Positions 17,145 to 26,074 of a DNA stretch of 36,128 nucleotides are shown here, one piece after another. Under the pieces are notes generated by a model, which ran no database searches, was not told the origin of the DNA, and saw only the letters and a list, made by a program, of their open reading frames with translations. Position 1 is the stretch's first letter; each line of letters begins with the position of its first letter. The translations under genes were made by a program, and so were the position numbers. Source of the DNA: Bacteroidota bacterium (lineage in GTDB: Bacteria; Bacteroidota; Bacteroidia; Bacteroidales; VadinHA17); the NCBI GenBank assembly GCA_011042635.1, contig DQWH01000121.1, forward strand, positions 1 to 36,128. Reading direction: 5' to 3'.

Positions 17145-18797
17145 ATGATACCATGTAATCGAAAAATGAACTGCAATCACGGAAACCTTCTCGGTACCAT
17201 CGGAATTGCCGGAGTAACAGCAGCGCTTTCGGCAGGATTCTCTTCCTGTTCATCTGCGGAAAAGCATCCTAATATCATTCTGGTCCTGGTGGACGATCTG
17301 GGCTACGGGGATGTATCGTGCTACAATGACCAGGCCAGGCTGTCTACCCCCAACATTGACCGCCTGGCTGAAACCGGCATGCGGTTTACCGATGCACATA
17401 CCAGTGCCGCCCAGTGTTCGCCTACGCGGTATGGCCTGCTTACCGGCAGGTATTCCTGGCGCACCCGTTTGCAGGTGGGTGTGTTGCCCCATTTCGATGA
17501 ACCCCTGATTGAGAAAGACCGGGTGACACTGGCCTCCCTGCTGAAGGAACAGGGATATTCCACCGCCTGTATCGGCAAATGGCATCTGGGGCTGGGATGG
17601 CAAACCCTGGAAGGCGATACCATCGATCCACGGTTATGGTCAGCCCGGCAAAACCTCAAAATCGACTATACAAAACCCTTGACTACCTCTCCCAATGATT
17701 ACGGTTTTGATTATTACTTCGGCATCAATGCTTCGAACAACATGTTGCCATACTGCCTGATTGAGAACAATCGCGTGGTGACGGTTCCCGAAAGGCCGAA
17801 ATACCCCGTATTTGATACGGAAACGGGTGTGGGACTGGTGGCGGAGGATTATGACAGCCAGAAGCTGGAACATACCCTGTTCAGGAAAGCTATGGCCTGG
17901 CTTGAAAAGCAGAGGGAGGAACAACCCGGGAAACCCTTCTTCCTGTATTATCCCATGTCGGCCATCCACCGTCCCTGTCTTCCCGACGATCCGTTCATCG
18001 GCAAAGGGGAAGCAGGCCTGAAAGGTGGCAAGATACTGGAAACGGATCATTATATGGGACAGTTGATGGAATGGCTCGAGAAGGAAGGGTTGGAAGACAA
18101 TACCCTGTTCATTTTTACCAGTGATAACGGGGGACGGCCGGGCGATCCGAAATATGCGCTCCGTGAGCTTGCTGCAAACGACTATGGTCAGAAATATGCG
18201 CCTCAGAAGTGGATTGAAAAAGACAGTCTGGTATGTGTAAACAATCCGTATGAAAAACCGGAAGGTTCGGAAAGTTATCATATCTACGGCCATTTTTCCA
18301 GTGCCGGTTTAAGGGGATACAAATCCGATATATATGAAGGAGGCCACCGTGTGCCTTTCATTATCCGGTGGCCCGGCGTGGTGAAAGCGGGTACGGTGTG
18401 TGATGAGCTGGTCAGTACCCTGGATTTTCTGGCTACACTGGCCGATTTGATGGATACCGACATCCCTCCGGATGCCGGTGAGGATAGTTACAGCTTTTTG
18501 CCCCTGCTGCTGGGTGAAGCAAAATCCCCTGTCAGGCCCAACCTGGTGCACAAAGCCTGGCACGCCGACAAACTGGCGATAAGGAAAGGAAACTGGAAAC
18601 TGATTCCTTTCAGGGACGGAGGAGGCCTCTACCAATTCCCGGAGGTGGAAGAGGAAGGTCAGCTCTATAATCTGGAAAATGACCCCTCCGAATCGGTGAA
18701 TCTTTATGATCGCCGTCCGGAAGTGGTGGAAGAATTAAAAGAAGAACTGAAAAAAGTAAGGGAGGGTCATTATAAAAGTGCCGTACCATTAAATTGA
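17145..18797 (+). CDS. Family S1 sulfatase, lipoprotein (S1_15-like)
   Basis: Third sulfatase, 550 residues; an internal Met at 17166 is an alternative start. The lipobox ends at Cys35 (GFSSC). Active-site motifs are VDDLGYGD (D50-D51), C91-S-P-T-R95 followed by YGLLTGRYSW, GKWHLG (K145), and TSDNGG (D327-N328). The CSPTRYGLLTGRYSWRTRL context resembles arylsulfatase-A-like S1_15 enzymes, some of which remove 6-O-sulfate from galactose-type sugars; this is family recollection. It is separated from the second sulfatase by 102 bases with nothing recognisable, and 11 bases from the GH31 gene. Confidence 0.93.
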   Translation: MIPCNRKMNCNHGNLLGTIGIAGVTAALSAGFSSCSSAEKHPNIILVLVDDLGYGDVSCYNDQARLSTPNIDRLAETGMRFTDAHTSAAQCSPTRYGLLTGRYSWRTRLQVGVLPHFDEPLIEKDRVTLASLLKEQGYSTACIGKWHLGLGWQTLEGDTIDPRLWSARQNLKIDYTKPLTTSPNDYGFDYYFGINASNNMLPYCLIENNRVVTVPERPKYPVFDTETGVGLVAEDYDSQKLEHTLFRKAMAWLEKQREEQPGKPFFLYYPMSAIHRPCLPDDPFIGKGEAGLKGGKILETDHYMGQLMEWLEKEGLEDNTLFIFTSDNGGRPGDPKYALRELAANDYGQKYAPQKWIEKDSLVCVNNPYEKPEGSESYHIYGHFSSAGLRGYKSDIYEGGHRVPFIIRWPGVVKAGTVCDELVSTLDFLATLADLMDTDIPPDAGEDSYSFLPLLLGEAKSPVRPNLVHKAWHADKLAIRKGNWKLIPFRDGGGLYQFPEVEEEGQLYNLENDPSESVNLYDRRPEVVEELKEELKKVREGHYKSAVPLN

Positions 18798-18808
18798 TGC
18801 CTGTGTGA

Positions 18809-21109
18809 ATGATTCAAAAAATATCTATCGGATGGATTTTTGTTCTGATCGCCGGATATAGCCTTGCCGGTTCTTTTCCTACACGGGAATTGCCGGGAAT
18901 CCTGGAGATCAGACAGGTCGGTGAGGCCGGTATCAGGATCACCCTGAAGCCCGGCGGATACCGGGAAGACCTGCCGTATACGCCCGCGCTGGCTGACAGA
19001 GAATATCCTCCGCCTTTCATAAAACTTTCAGAAATACAGGGTGTTATCAGGAAACGTGCAGGGAAAATGCATGTGGAAGTGCATCCCGATCCCCTGGCCC
19101 TTGTAGTAAAAAATTCTGAAGGGATAATTATTCAGACCATTACATTCCATGAAAACGGGAACCTGTCGTTTTTGCTTGACGAATATCCCGTCCTGGGTCT
19201 GGGGGAAGGCGGTCCGCGACCGGAACGGGGAAGCGACTGGCGCAACCTTCCCATAGAATTTGACCGCAGGGGACGTTTTCACCGCATGCAGCCCCGCTGG
19301 CAGAGTGATGCATACGGATCCCGCAATCCGGTCCCCCTGCTTATAGGAACCCGCGGCTGGGCTATTTATGTGACCGTTCCCTGGGGACAGATAGACCTTA
19401 CCGGGGAAGACCGTGGCATTTTTATTCCTATCCGGCCCGTTGACAAGGACAGCATGCGGCAGAACCGGGAAAACCAGCAGCAGAACCTGGGAAAAGGCAT
19501 TCCGCCGATGGATTCCTTTGTGCCCGGCCTGTATGATCTGTTTGTGTTCGATGCACATGATCCGGCCGCTTTTATGAAAGACCTTTCCCTGATCAGCGGG
19601 CCGGCCGTCATGCCCCCCAGGTGGGCGCTGGGTTATATGCAGTCGCACCGGACCCTGGAGGATGAGCGTCAGATGATCTCCATAGTCGATTCTTTCAGAA
19701 ACAAACAGATCCCGCTGGATGCCGTGATATATCTGGGTACCGGGTTTTGCCCCCGGGGCTGGAACACTGAACAGCCATCGTTCGACTTCAATCCCGAAGT
19801 GTTTGAACGGGATCCTGCAGAGTTCATCGGTGACCTGCACCGGCGCCATGTCAGAGCAGTTCTCCATATCGTACCCTGGGACAGGGACAAGCTGCCTACC
19901 CTGCACGGGACCATTCCTCCGGCTCCGGGAGAAAATGTTGATGCCGCGCACATACTGTCGTACTGGCAGCAGCACACGGGCCTGATAGAAACGGGAGTGG
20001 ATGCTTTCTGGCCCGATGAAGGCGACTGGTTCGATCTGTTCGAACGCATGAAAAGGCATCAGATGTATTACCAGGGCCCGCTTTATTCCCGGCCCGGTAT
20101 TCGGCCATGGAGCCTCCACCGGAACGGGCATCTGGGCGTAGCCCGCTGGGGGGGCTGGATATGGTCGGGCGACACCCAGTCGGCCTGGAAAACCCTGGAA
20201 GGGCAGATTGCCGTGGGGATCAATCACTCGCTGAGCCTTTCCCCTTACTGGGGATCGGATATCGGAGGGTTTTATCCGAATGAGGAACTCACGGGCGAAC
20301 TGTATGCCCGCTGGTATCAGTTCGGCGCTTTCTGTCCGTCGTTCCGCTCACACGGACGTACATGGTGGACCCGCCTGCCCTGGGGTTGGGGACTGGGCGA
20401 AAGGGGCCCACTGGAAACACGTACACCACCCCTGGAATCTGAACTGAATAATCCGCATATTGAACCGGTGGCGAAAAAATATACCGAGCTTCGTTACCGC
20501 CTGCTGCCCTACAATTATACCCTGGCATGGGAAGCGAGGAACACCGGCATGCCCCTGATGCGGGCCCTGTGGCTGCATTATCCGAAAGATGCCACTGCCT
20601 GCCAAACAGGCGACCAATACCTGTGGGGAAGGGATATCCTGGTGGCACCTGTGTATGAAAAAGGGGCGGTTTCACGCAAGGTATACCTGCCCGAAGGGGA
20701 GTGGTTCGACTGGTGGACGAACGAAAAGATCTCAGGAGGAAAAACCGTGCTGAAACAAGTGGATCTGTCGGTCATGCCTCTTTATGTACGCGCCGGAGCC
20801 ATCATTCCCTTCGACCCTGTACGGCAATATACGGAACAACCGGTGGATGCTCCCACCACTCTGAGAATATACCGGGGTGCGGATGGAAATTTCATTCTGT
20901 ACGATGACGACGGGATCAGTCAGGATTACCTGCAAGGCGAGTTTGCCCTGACCAGGTGCCTGTGGGATGATACGGAAGGAGTGCTGACCATTGAGCCCGG
21001 CGGGAAGAAAAAAGGATTGCCGCGTACTTTCCGGATTGAAACAATTCCCGATGGTGCGACCCGGCTGATTGAATGGAACGGACGTGAAAAAATGATGCTA
21101 TCACTTTAA
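18809..21109 (+). CDS. Glycoside hydrolase family 31-like enzyme
   Basis: Retaining exo-acting alpha-glycosidase by family, 766 residues, exported by an N-terminal signal peptide (cleavage near YSLAG, ~21) without a lipobox. An N-terminal beta-sandwich (~25-260) precedes the (beta/alpha)8 barrel (~268-600: PPRWALGYMQSH, IPLDAVIYLGTG). C-terminal beta domains (LPEGEWFDWWT, VRAGAIIPF) are typical of GH31. The putative nucleophile is D403 in FWPDEGDW and the acid/base D455 in WSGDTQSAW. The nucleophile motif departs from the usual W-x-D-M-N-E of alpha-glucosidases, so a different sugar specificity is likely; some GH31 enzymes cleave alpha-galactosides or alpha-xylosides. It sits between a sulfatase and the unclassified TIM-barrel lipoprotein with short spacers (11 and 13 bases). 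Confidence 0.88.
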   Translation: MIQKISIGWIFVLIAGYSLAGSFPTRELPGILEIRQVGEAGIRITLKPGGYREDLPYTPALADREYPPPFIKLSEIQGVIRKRAGKMHVEVHPDPLALVVKNSEGIIIQTITFHENGNLSFLLDEYPVLGLGEGGPRPERGSDWRNLPIEFDRRGRFHRMQPRWQSDAYGSRNPVPLLIGTRGWAIYVTVPWGQIDLTGEDRGIFIPIRPVDKDSMRQNRENQQQNLGKGIPPMDSFVPGLYDLFVFDAHDPAAFMKDLSLISGPAVMPPRWALGYMQSHRTLEDERQMISIVDSFRNKQIPLDAVIYLGTGFCPRGWNTEQPSFDFNPEVFERDPAEFIGDLHRRHVRAVLHIVPWDRDKLPTLHGTIPPAPGENVDAAHILSYWQQHTGLIETGVDAFWPDEGDWFDLFERMKRHQMYYQGPLYSRPGIRPWSLHRNGHLGVARWGGWIWSGDTQSAWKTLEGQIAVGINHSLSLSPYWGSDIGGFYPNEELTGELYARWYQFGAFCPSFRSHGRTWWTRLPWGWGLGERGPLETRTPPLESELNNPHIEPVAKKYTELRYRLLPYNYTLAWEARNTGMPLMRALWLHYPKDATACQTGDQYLWGRDILVAPVYEKGAVSRKVYLPEGEWFDWWTNEKISGGKTVLKQVDLSVMPLYVRAGAIIPFDPVRQYTEQPVDAPTTLRIYRGADGNFILYDDDGISQDYLQGEFALTRCLWDDTEGVLTIEPGGKKKGLPRTFRIETIPDGATRLIEWNGREKMMLSL

Positions 21110-21122
21110 ATATTTTCTGAAT

Positions 21123-24044
21123 ATGAAGACATGGGCGGTTCTGTTTATTGTTTTCCCTTTGCTGAGCATTTTTTGGACCGGATGTGATGTTTCACGTGAT
21201 CTGTCGCTGAAGAATGACCGGTTGAAAGTAACCTTTGCTCAAAAGGGTATTCAATCGGTTTATGACATTCAAAATGGCCTTGATGTGCAATTTGGAAAGG
21301 ATGAGGTATTTCTCACTATCGACAGTGTGTCGTTTGAGACGGCAAAGATGATCCCCGGGAAAATACGGAAAACAAAACATAGTGTATCCTATATATATTC
21401 AGCCGGCGAATATTCTGTCACTGTAAAATATGAACTGCAGGATAACTGGAGGTTCGTGTCGAAGCAGGTGCTGGTAGATTGTACGGATAAAACCCATTAC
21501 CGGGTCGATGAAATGGGGGTCATGGCCGGACAAATAACAAATGATTCCCTGACTTTTCACAGATTTCCGGACCGGAGATACGGCTTCACCCTGAGGAATG
21601 TACCCGCTTCCTCTGCAGAAATGGGAAATGCCTGCTTTTTTACTGTACAGAATCCTTATTCCGAGTACATTTTCCAGGAAGGAGTGATTCAGGTAAAATA
21701 CGATCCTCAGATGAAATGGGAACAAAGGCGGGGACCTTTTGCATCTGACCGGCTTTGCATAGGGATAGCCGATTTGACGGGTCATACATTCAGGGCTGAT
21801 TTGCTGCCCGAGTGGGAATATGTATCCCGGCCCGATGAGTTTGTCGCGGAAGGCGACAGGATCGATCAGGGAGAGATCGATGCCCTGACACAATGTGCCC
21901 GGGAATTCCTGTTGATCGATCCGCAGGAGAGCGTGCGGGTGCATATCGGGTGGTGCGAAAATGATTACCAGATAGATATTTCCACACCGGAAGGTATGGA
22001 AGAATACAAAAGGATCATTGACCGGGCGGTGGAACTGGGCTGCCGGCACGTTCTGTTCACCCCTTTCAACGGTGAAGTGGCCCCGCTCGAAGAAAACACC
22101 GATGCCTGGGGCTGGGAAAGCCTCCTGTGGTGGAATATGGGACAGAAGATCAGAAAGGGGGAATGGCATCCAGGCGATCCGTTGCCTCCCACTGTGCAGG
22201 AGGTGGTGGATTATGCCGCGACGAAGGGAATCGGCCTGATGGCCTATGTGTATCCTTCGCTTCCATTTATGCAGAACCCGGAATGGACGGCCTGGAGAAC
22301 TTCCAACGGAAAGAAACCCAAAGGATACCTCACGGTGGATACCGGCCTGGAGAGTTTTCAGGACTGGCTGGTGGATATGCTGGTGGCTTTTGCCGAAGCG
22401 ACCGGTTGTACCGGCTATTCATTCGACCACTGGTGGATTGCCTATAAGAATGATCCTAAAGATACCAATGTGCAGGTGTCCAGCAAATATCAGCAATGGT
22501 ACGGATGCCGCAGGATACTGGAACAACTTCGTAAACGGGCCCCTCACCTGGTGATCGACGGCCGGCAGCAGTACCATCATTTCGGCACCTGGACCTGGCT
22601 GGCCGGCACCTATCCCCATCCCATGATGTCGGACGAGCAGCCCGGCAGCTTTATGCCCATAACCGATCTCAGCACTGACCGGGTAAGCGGAGCCAGGCAG
22701 CGGTATGTGGCGTACCGTTTAATGACCCGTGACTTTACCCCCGTGGAAATATTGCCCGGCTTTATAACGCACCAGACCCAGCGAAGAGACCCCAACCGGG
22801 TGATGAGACGCGACCGGTTCCGTCCCCGCGACTGGGATTACCTGGGCTGGAAATACAACCTGATATCCTCCCTGGCCACCGCACCATACAACCATGTGGT
22901 GAATTATATTCCTGCCAGGGACGAACAAGAGTTTCATGCTTTTTCGGAGGAAGACAAAGCCTTTTTTAATCAGTGGCTGGATTTCACCAACAGGAATATG
23001 GAATACCTGAAACACGTGAGGCCCATTCTGGGGCAGCCTATGACCGGAAGGTGTGACGGAACGGCAGCTATTGTAGAAGATCGTGGTTTCATTTTTCTTT
23101 TCAATCCCAATTACCGGGAAATGCAGGCCGTTTTTAACCTTGACCGTTCCATCGGCCTGACCTCGGGTGAGAAGTTCACACTCACGGAGTTATATCCCCG
23201 TGAGGGGGTGATCCTCGGTCCGGGTATATCAACATACGGTGATCGGATTTGTTTGGATATGCCGGGAATCACTGCAAAGGTGCTGAAAATTGAACCCTTT
23301 GAAGAAAATGGGCAGCCCCTTCTCGTAAATGTGCCGGGGGATGCACTACTCGAACAGGACAAACTTATCCTGACAAATATTACCGGTGCAACCGGGTCGG
23401 AAGCCGAAATCGCCGTGATCCTGCCCGAAGAAACCCATGTTACATCGCTTACTGTCAACGGAACCGAAGTGGAGTTTGGTCAGGAAGACAACCGGGTGGA
23501 AGCAACCCTGCGGTTTGCCGGTAAGTATTTTCCGAAATCGGCAAGCCTTACGGTATACGATCCGGAATTTACCGGTACCGTGGTGGAAACCACTCTCCAT
23601 GTTCCGGAAAGAATATTTGAACAGCTGGAAAAGAGAAAAGAAAAGTGGCCTGTGAGTTATACCGACGATGACCGGCTGGCTCCCTGGCTGGAACCTTCCC
23701 GGCTGCTGCTGTATATCCAGGTGGCCGATCCTTACCGGTTGACGGAGGAAGAAGTGCGCTGGGGTGATGAAGTGACGACAAGAAGAATAAAACAGCCTTT
23801 CCGCAAGGATGAGTACCGGCTTGAGATCGACGGGCAGCCCTGTCCGTTGCAGGAAGCCTATAACGGTGTTTACCCATACATGGAACGGACTTTTCTGGGT
23901 ATTTATAGCGATATATCCTCGCTGGAGCCGGGCGTTGACCATAAGGTAAGAGTAACCCTGCCCGGCGGACTGAAACCGGGCCAGTTTCAGGGAATATTTG
24001 TGGAACATGTGGAAGATGAATATACGGAAACCATTATCAAGTAA
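21123..24044 (+). CDS. Large lipoprotein, putative unclassified TIM-barrel glycoside hydrolase
   Basis: 973 residues; I cannot assign a named family. The lipobox ends at Cys21 (WTGC). Residues ~25-270 look like a beta-supersandwich. Residues ~270-600 look like a TIM barrel: VRVHIGWCEN at its start, CRHVLFTPFNGE, IGLMAYVYPSLPF, GYSFDHWW (D435), LVIDGRQQYHH and MMSDEQPG (D504-E505). This order recalls GH-D clan (GH27/GH36-like) alpha-galactosidases, where an Asp at the end of a core strand is the nucleophile; D435 is the best candidate. Residues ~640-973 add several beta domains. There is no CE, PL or sulfatase motif. Spacing of 13 and 6 bases to its neighbours places it firmly in the catabolic operon. 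The glycosidase call is inference from fold-like patterning and context. Confidence 0.6.
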   Translation: MKTWAVLFIVFPLLSIFWTGCDVSRDLSLKNDRLKVTFAQKGIQSVYDIQNGLDVQFGKDEVFLTIDSVSFETAKMIPGKIRKTKHSVSYIYSAGEYSVTVKYELQDNWRFVSKQVLVDCTDKTHYRVDEMGVMAGQITNDSLTFHRFPDRRYGFTLRNVPASSAEMGNACFFTVQNPYSEYIFQEGVIQVKYDPQMKWEQRRGPFASDRLCIGIADLTGHTFRADLLPEWEYVSRPDEFVAEGDRIDQGEIDALTQCAREFLLIDPQESVRVHIGWCENDYQIDISTPEGMEEYKRIIDRAVELGCRHVLFTPFNGEVAPLEENTDAWGWESLLWWNMGQKIRKGEWHPGDPLPPTVQEVVDYAATKGIGLMAYVYPSLPFMQNPEWTAWRTSNGKKPKGYLTVDTGLESFQDWLVDMLVAFAEATGCTGYSFDHWWIAYKNDPKDTNVQVSSKYQQWYGCRRILEQLRKRAPHLVIDGRQQYHHFGTWTWLAGTYPHPMMSDEQPGSFMPITDLSTDRVSGARQRYVAYRLMTRDFTPVEILPGFITHQTQRRDPNRVMRRDRFRPRDWDYLGWKYNLISSLATAPYNHVVNYIPARDEQEFHAFSEEDKAFFNQWLDFTNRNMEYLKHVRPILGQPMTGRCDGTAAIVEDRGFIFLFNPNYREMQAVFNLDRSIGLTSGEKFTLTELYPREGVILGPGISTYGDRICLDMPGITAKVLKIEPFEENGQPLLVNVPGDALLEQDKLILTNITGATGSEAEIAVILPEETHVTSLTVNGTEVEFGQEDNRVEATLRFAGKYFPKSASLTVYDPEFTGTVVETTLHVPERIFEQLEKRKEKWPVSYTDDDRLAPWLEPSRLLLYIQVADPYRLTEEEVRWGDEVTTRRIKQPFRKDEYRLEIDGQPCPLQEAYNGVYPYMERTFLGIYSDISSLEPGVDHKVRVTLPGGLKPGQFQGIFVEHVEDEYTETIIK

Positions 24045-24050
24045 TCTGAA

Positions 24051-25985
24051 ATGAAGAATAAAAATATCGATTCCAGCATGAACAGGTTTCCCCTGCAAAT
24101 CCTGCTGGCGGTCACCCTGCTGACCCTTGCCGGATGCGGGGAAAACCCCGGTGAATATGTGATGCCCGCCGAACCTGCCCTTGACAGGATCACCCTGACG
24201 GGAGGCCTCTGGTACGATGCCATGCAGCGGGAGAGTGAGTATCTGCGTTCCCTCGATCCCGACCGTCTGCTGGTCCATTTCAGGAAGGTGGCCGGAATCC
24301 CCTCCGAAGCCAGGGAATACGGCGGGTGGGAAAAGGGATCGCGTGAACTGAGGGGACATTCCATCGGACATTATCTTTCTGCAGGCGCCCGGATGGCTGT
24401 TCTGGCCGACGATACGGTTTTACGGAAAAAATGCAGGTACATAGTTGGTGAGCTCAGGAAATGCCAGGAGAAGAACGGAACGGGGTATGTCAGCGCTTTT
24501 CCCGAGGAATACCTTGACCGTGTGGAAAATATTCAGAAAGTGTGGGCTCCCTATTATACTCTGCATAAGATCCTGGCCGGTTTGTTCGATTGCTATTTGT
24601 ATCTGGATGATGAGGAAGCTCTGGAAACAGCCCGTGGCCTGGCCCGTTATCTTCATGGCAGGATCATTCCCCTGGGTAAGGAACACTTTCAGAAGGTACT
24701 CGACCATACAGAACAAGGGGGGATGAACGAACTGTTCTGGAATATGTATGCCGAAACGGGAGACACTGTGTGCCGTGATCTGGCGCAGGCTTTTTACCAG
24801 CACAGCTATTTCGATTCTCTGGCCGAACGCAAGGACAACCTGAAGGGATATCATGCCAACTCATATATTCCCAATGTGGTAGGTGTGGCCCGCGAATATG
24901 AGGTCACGGGGGATATCACGCGCCGGCAGATCGCCGAATTTTTCTGGGAACAGGTGGTAAATACCCGTTCGTATGTTACAGGTGGGACCAGCAACGGAGA
25001 ACACTGGAATACCGATCCGTATCATCTGCACACTGAACTGGGGCCCGGTGCCCATGAGTGCTGCTGTACCTACAATATGATCAAATTGTCCGACCGCCTG
25101 TGGGGCGGGGCGAAGGATATCCGGTACCAGGAATATATGGAACGAGCACTGACCAACGGGATCCTTCCCTCGCAAAACAGGGAAACGGGCATGTCGATGT
25201 ATTATGTTTCCATGGCTCCGGGATATTACAAAACCTGGGGAACCCCCGACTCATCGTTCTGGTGCTGTACCGGTACGGGGATGGAAAATTTTGTGCGCAT
25301 TGCGGAGTACATATATGATGTGGAAGGCGGCAGACTATATGTAAACCAGTTTGTTCCATCTACACTCGATTATCCGGAACAGGGATTTGCCTTGGTTCAG
25401 AACACCGATCTGCCCGGAGGAAACAGGGTTGACCTGGTGATGGAATCGGAAAAACCGGTTCCCCTGAAACTGGCAGTCCGGATCCCTTCATGGACCGGAA
25501 ATGATTACGAAGCCACCCTGAATGAAAAGAAACTGACTGCCAGACCATCACCCGGATCATACCTGTTTATTGACAGGGTATGGAATCCGGGCGACCGACT
25601 GGAAATTGTTTTTACACCTGAGCTGTGGTATTCCTTGCTTCCGGTCACCAATGAATATGTGGCGTTCGGGGTAGGACCGCTGGTTCTTGCTGCCCGGTTT
25701 CAGGAAGCCGATGTGCCGGAGGATTTGCGCCACCGGTATGGTCCTTATGATGGAACTCCCCTGGAAGTGCCTGCTGTTCATTTTGATCCCCGGAATTTCC
25801 CCGGTCAGCTGGAAGTGGTGGATGAGGACAAGCGGTGGTACAGGGTAAAAAGTACGACGGGCCAGGAAATAGATCTGGTGCCATTTTATAATATCCACCG
25901 GGAATATTTTTCCGTGTATTTGCCAGTTGAGAATCTTTCGGGAAACATCAGCAAAAAAAGAGTGGACCCGTCTGAACACATTTGA
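24051..25985 (+). CDS. GH127/GH146-type beta-L-arabinofuranosidase (DUF1680 superfamily), lipoprotein
   Basis: Predicted to remove beta-L-arabinofuranose, as on hydroxyproline-linked arabino-oligosaccharides or RG-II-type pectin. It is 644 residues with a lipobox at Cys29 (LAGC); ATG 24078 is an alternative start. An (alpha/alpha)6 barrel is suggested by GGLWYDAMQRESEYL, RGHSIGHYLSA and WAPYYTLHKILAGL. The zinc-thiolate site known from the Bifidobacterium enzyme HypBA1 appears conserved: E317 in SNGEHW, E336 and C338 in HECCCTYNM, and C405-C406 in FWCCTGTGMEN. The WCCTGTGMEN context and NMIKLSDRL resemble GH146 more than classical GH127. This is the most specific substrate clue in the locus. 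Confidence 0.88.
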   Translation: MKNKNIDSSMNRFPLQILLAVTLLTLAGCGENPGEYVMPAEPALDRITLTGGLWYDAMQRESEYLRSLDPDRLLVHFRKVAGIPSEAREYGGWEKGSRELRGHSIGHYLSAGARMAVLADDTVLRKKCRYIVGELRKCQEKNGTGYVSAFPEEYLDRVENIQKVWAPYYTLHKILAGLFDCYLYLDDEEALETARGLARYLHGRIIPLGKEHFQKVLDHTEQGGMNELFWNMYAETGDTVCRDLAQAFYQHSYFDSLAERKDNLKGYHANSYIPNVVGVAREYEVTGDITRRQIAEFFWEQVVNTRSYVTGGTSNGEHWNTDPYHLHTELGPGAHECCCTYNMIKLSDRLWGGAKDIRYQEYMERALTNGILPSQNRETGMSMYYVSMAPGYYKTWGTPDSSFWCCTGTGMENFVRIAEYIYDVEGGRLYVNQFVPSTLDYPEQGFALVQNTDLPGGNRVDLVMESEKPVPLKLAVRIPSWTGNDYEATLNEKKLTARPSPGSYLFIDRVWNPGDRLEIVFTPELWYSLLPVTNEYVAFGVGPLVLAARFQEADVPEDLRHRYGPYDGTPLEVPAVHFDPRNFPGQLEVVDEDKRWYRVKSTTGQEIDLVPFYNIHREYFSVYLPVENLSGNISKKRVDPSEHI

Positions 25986-26074
25986 ATAATATATATGTCC
26001 GATTGGGAAGGAACTGAAATAACGTTGAACAGGCAAAATGAGCGGGTTACCCGGATTGTGTGTCGGATGAGATC

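Noticed and set aside
19028-20227. 399-codon minus-strand frame inside the GH31 gene
   Set aside because: The + strand shows GH31 catalytic motifs throughout; the antisense product is featureless.
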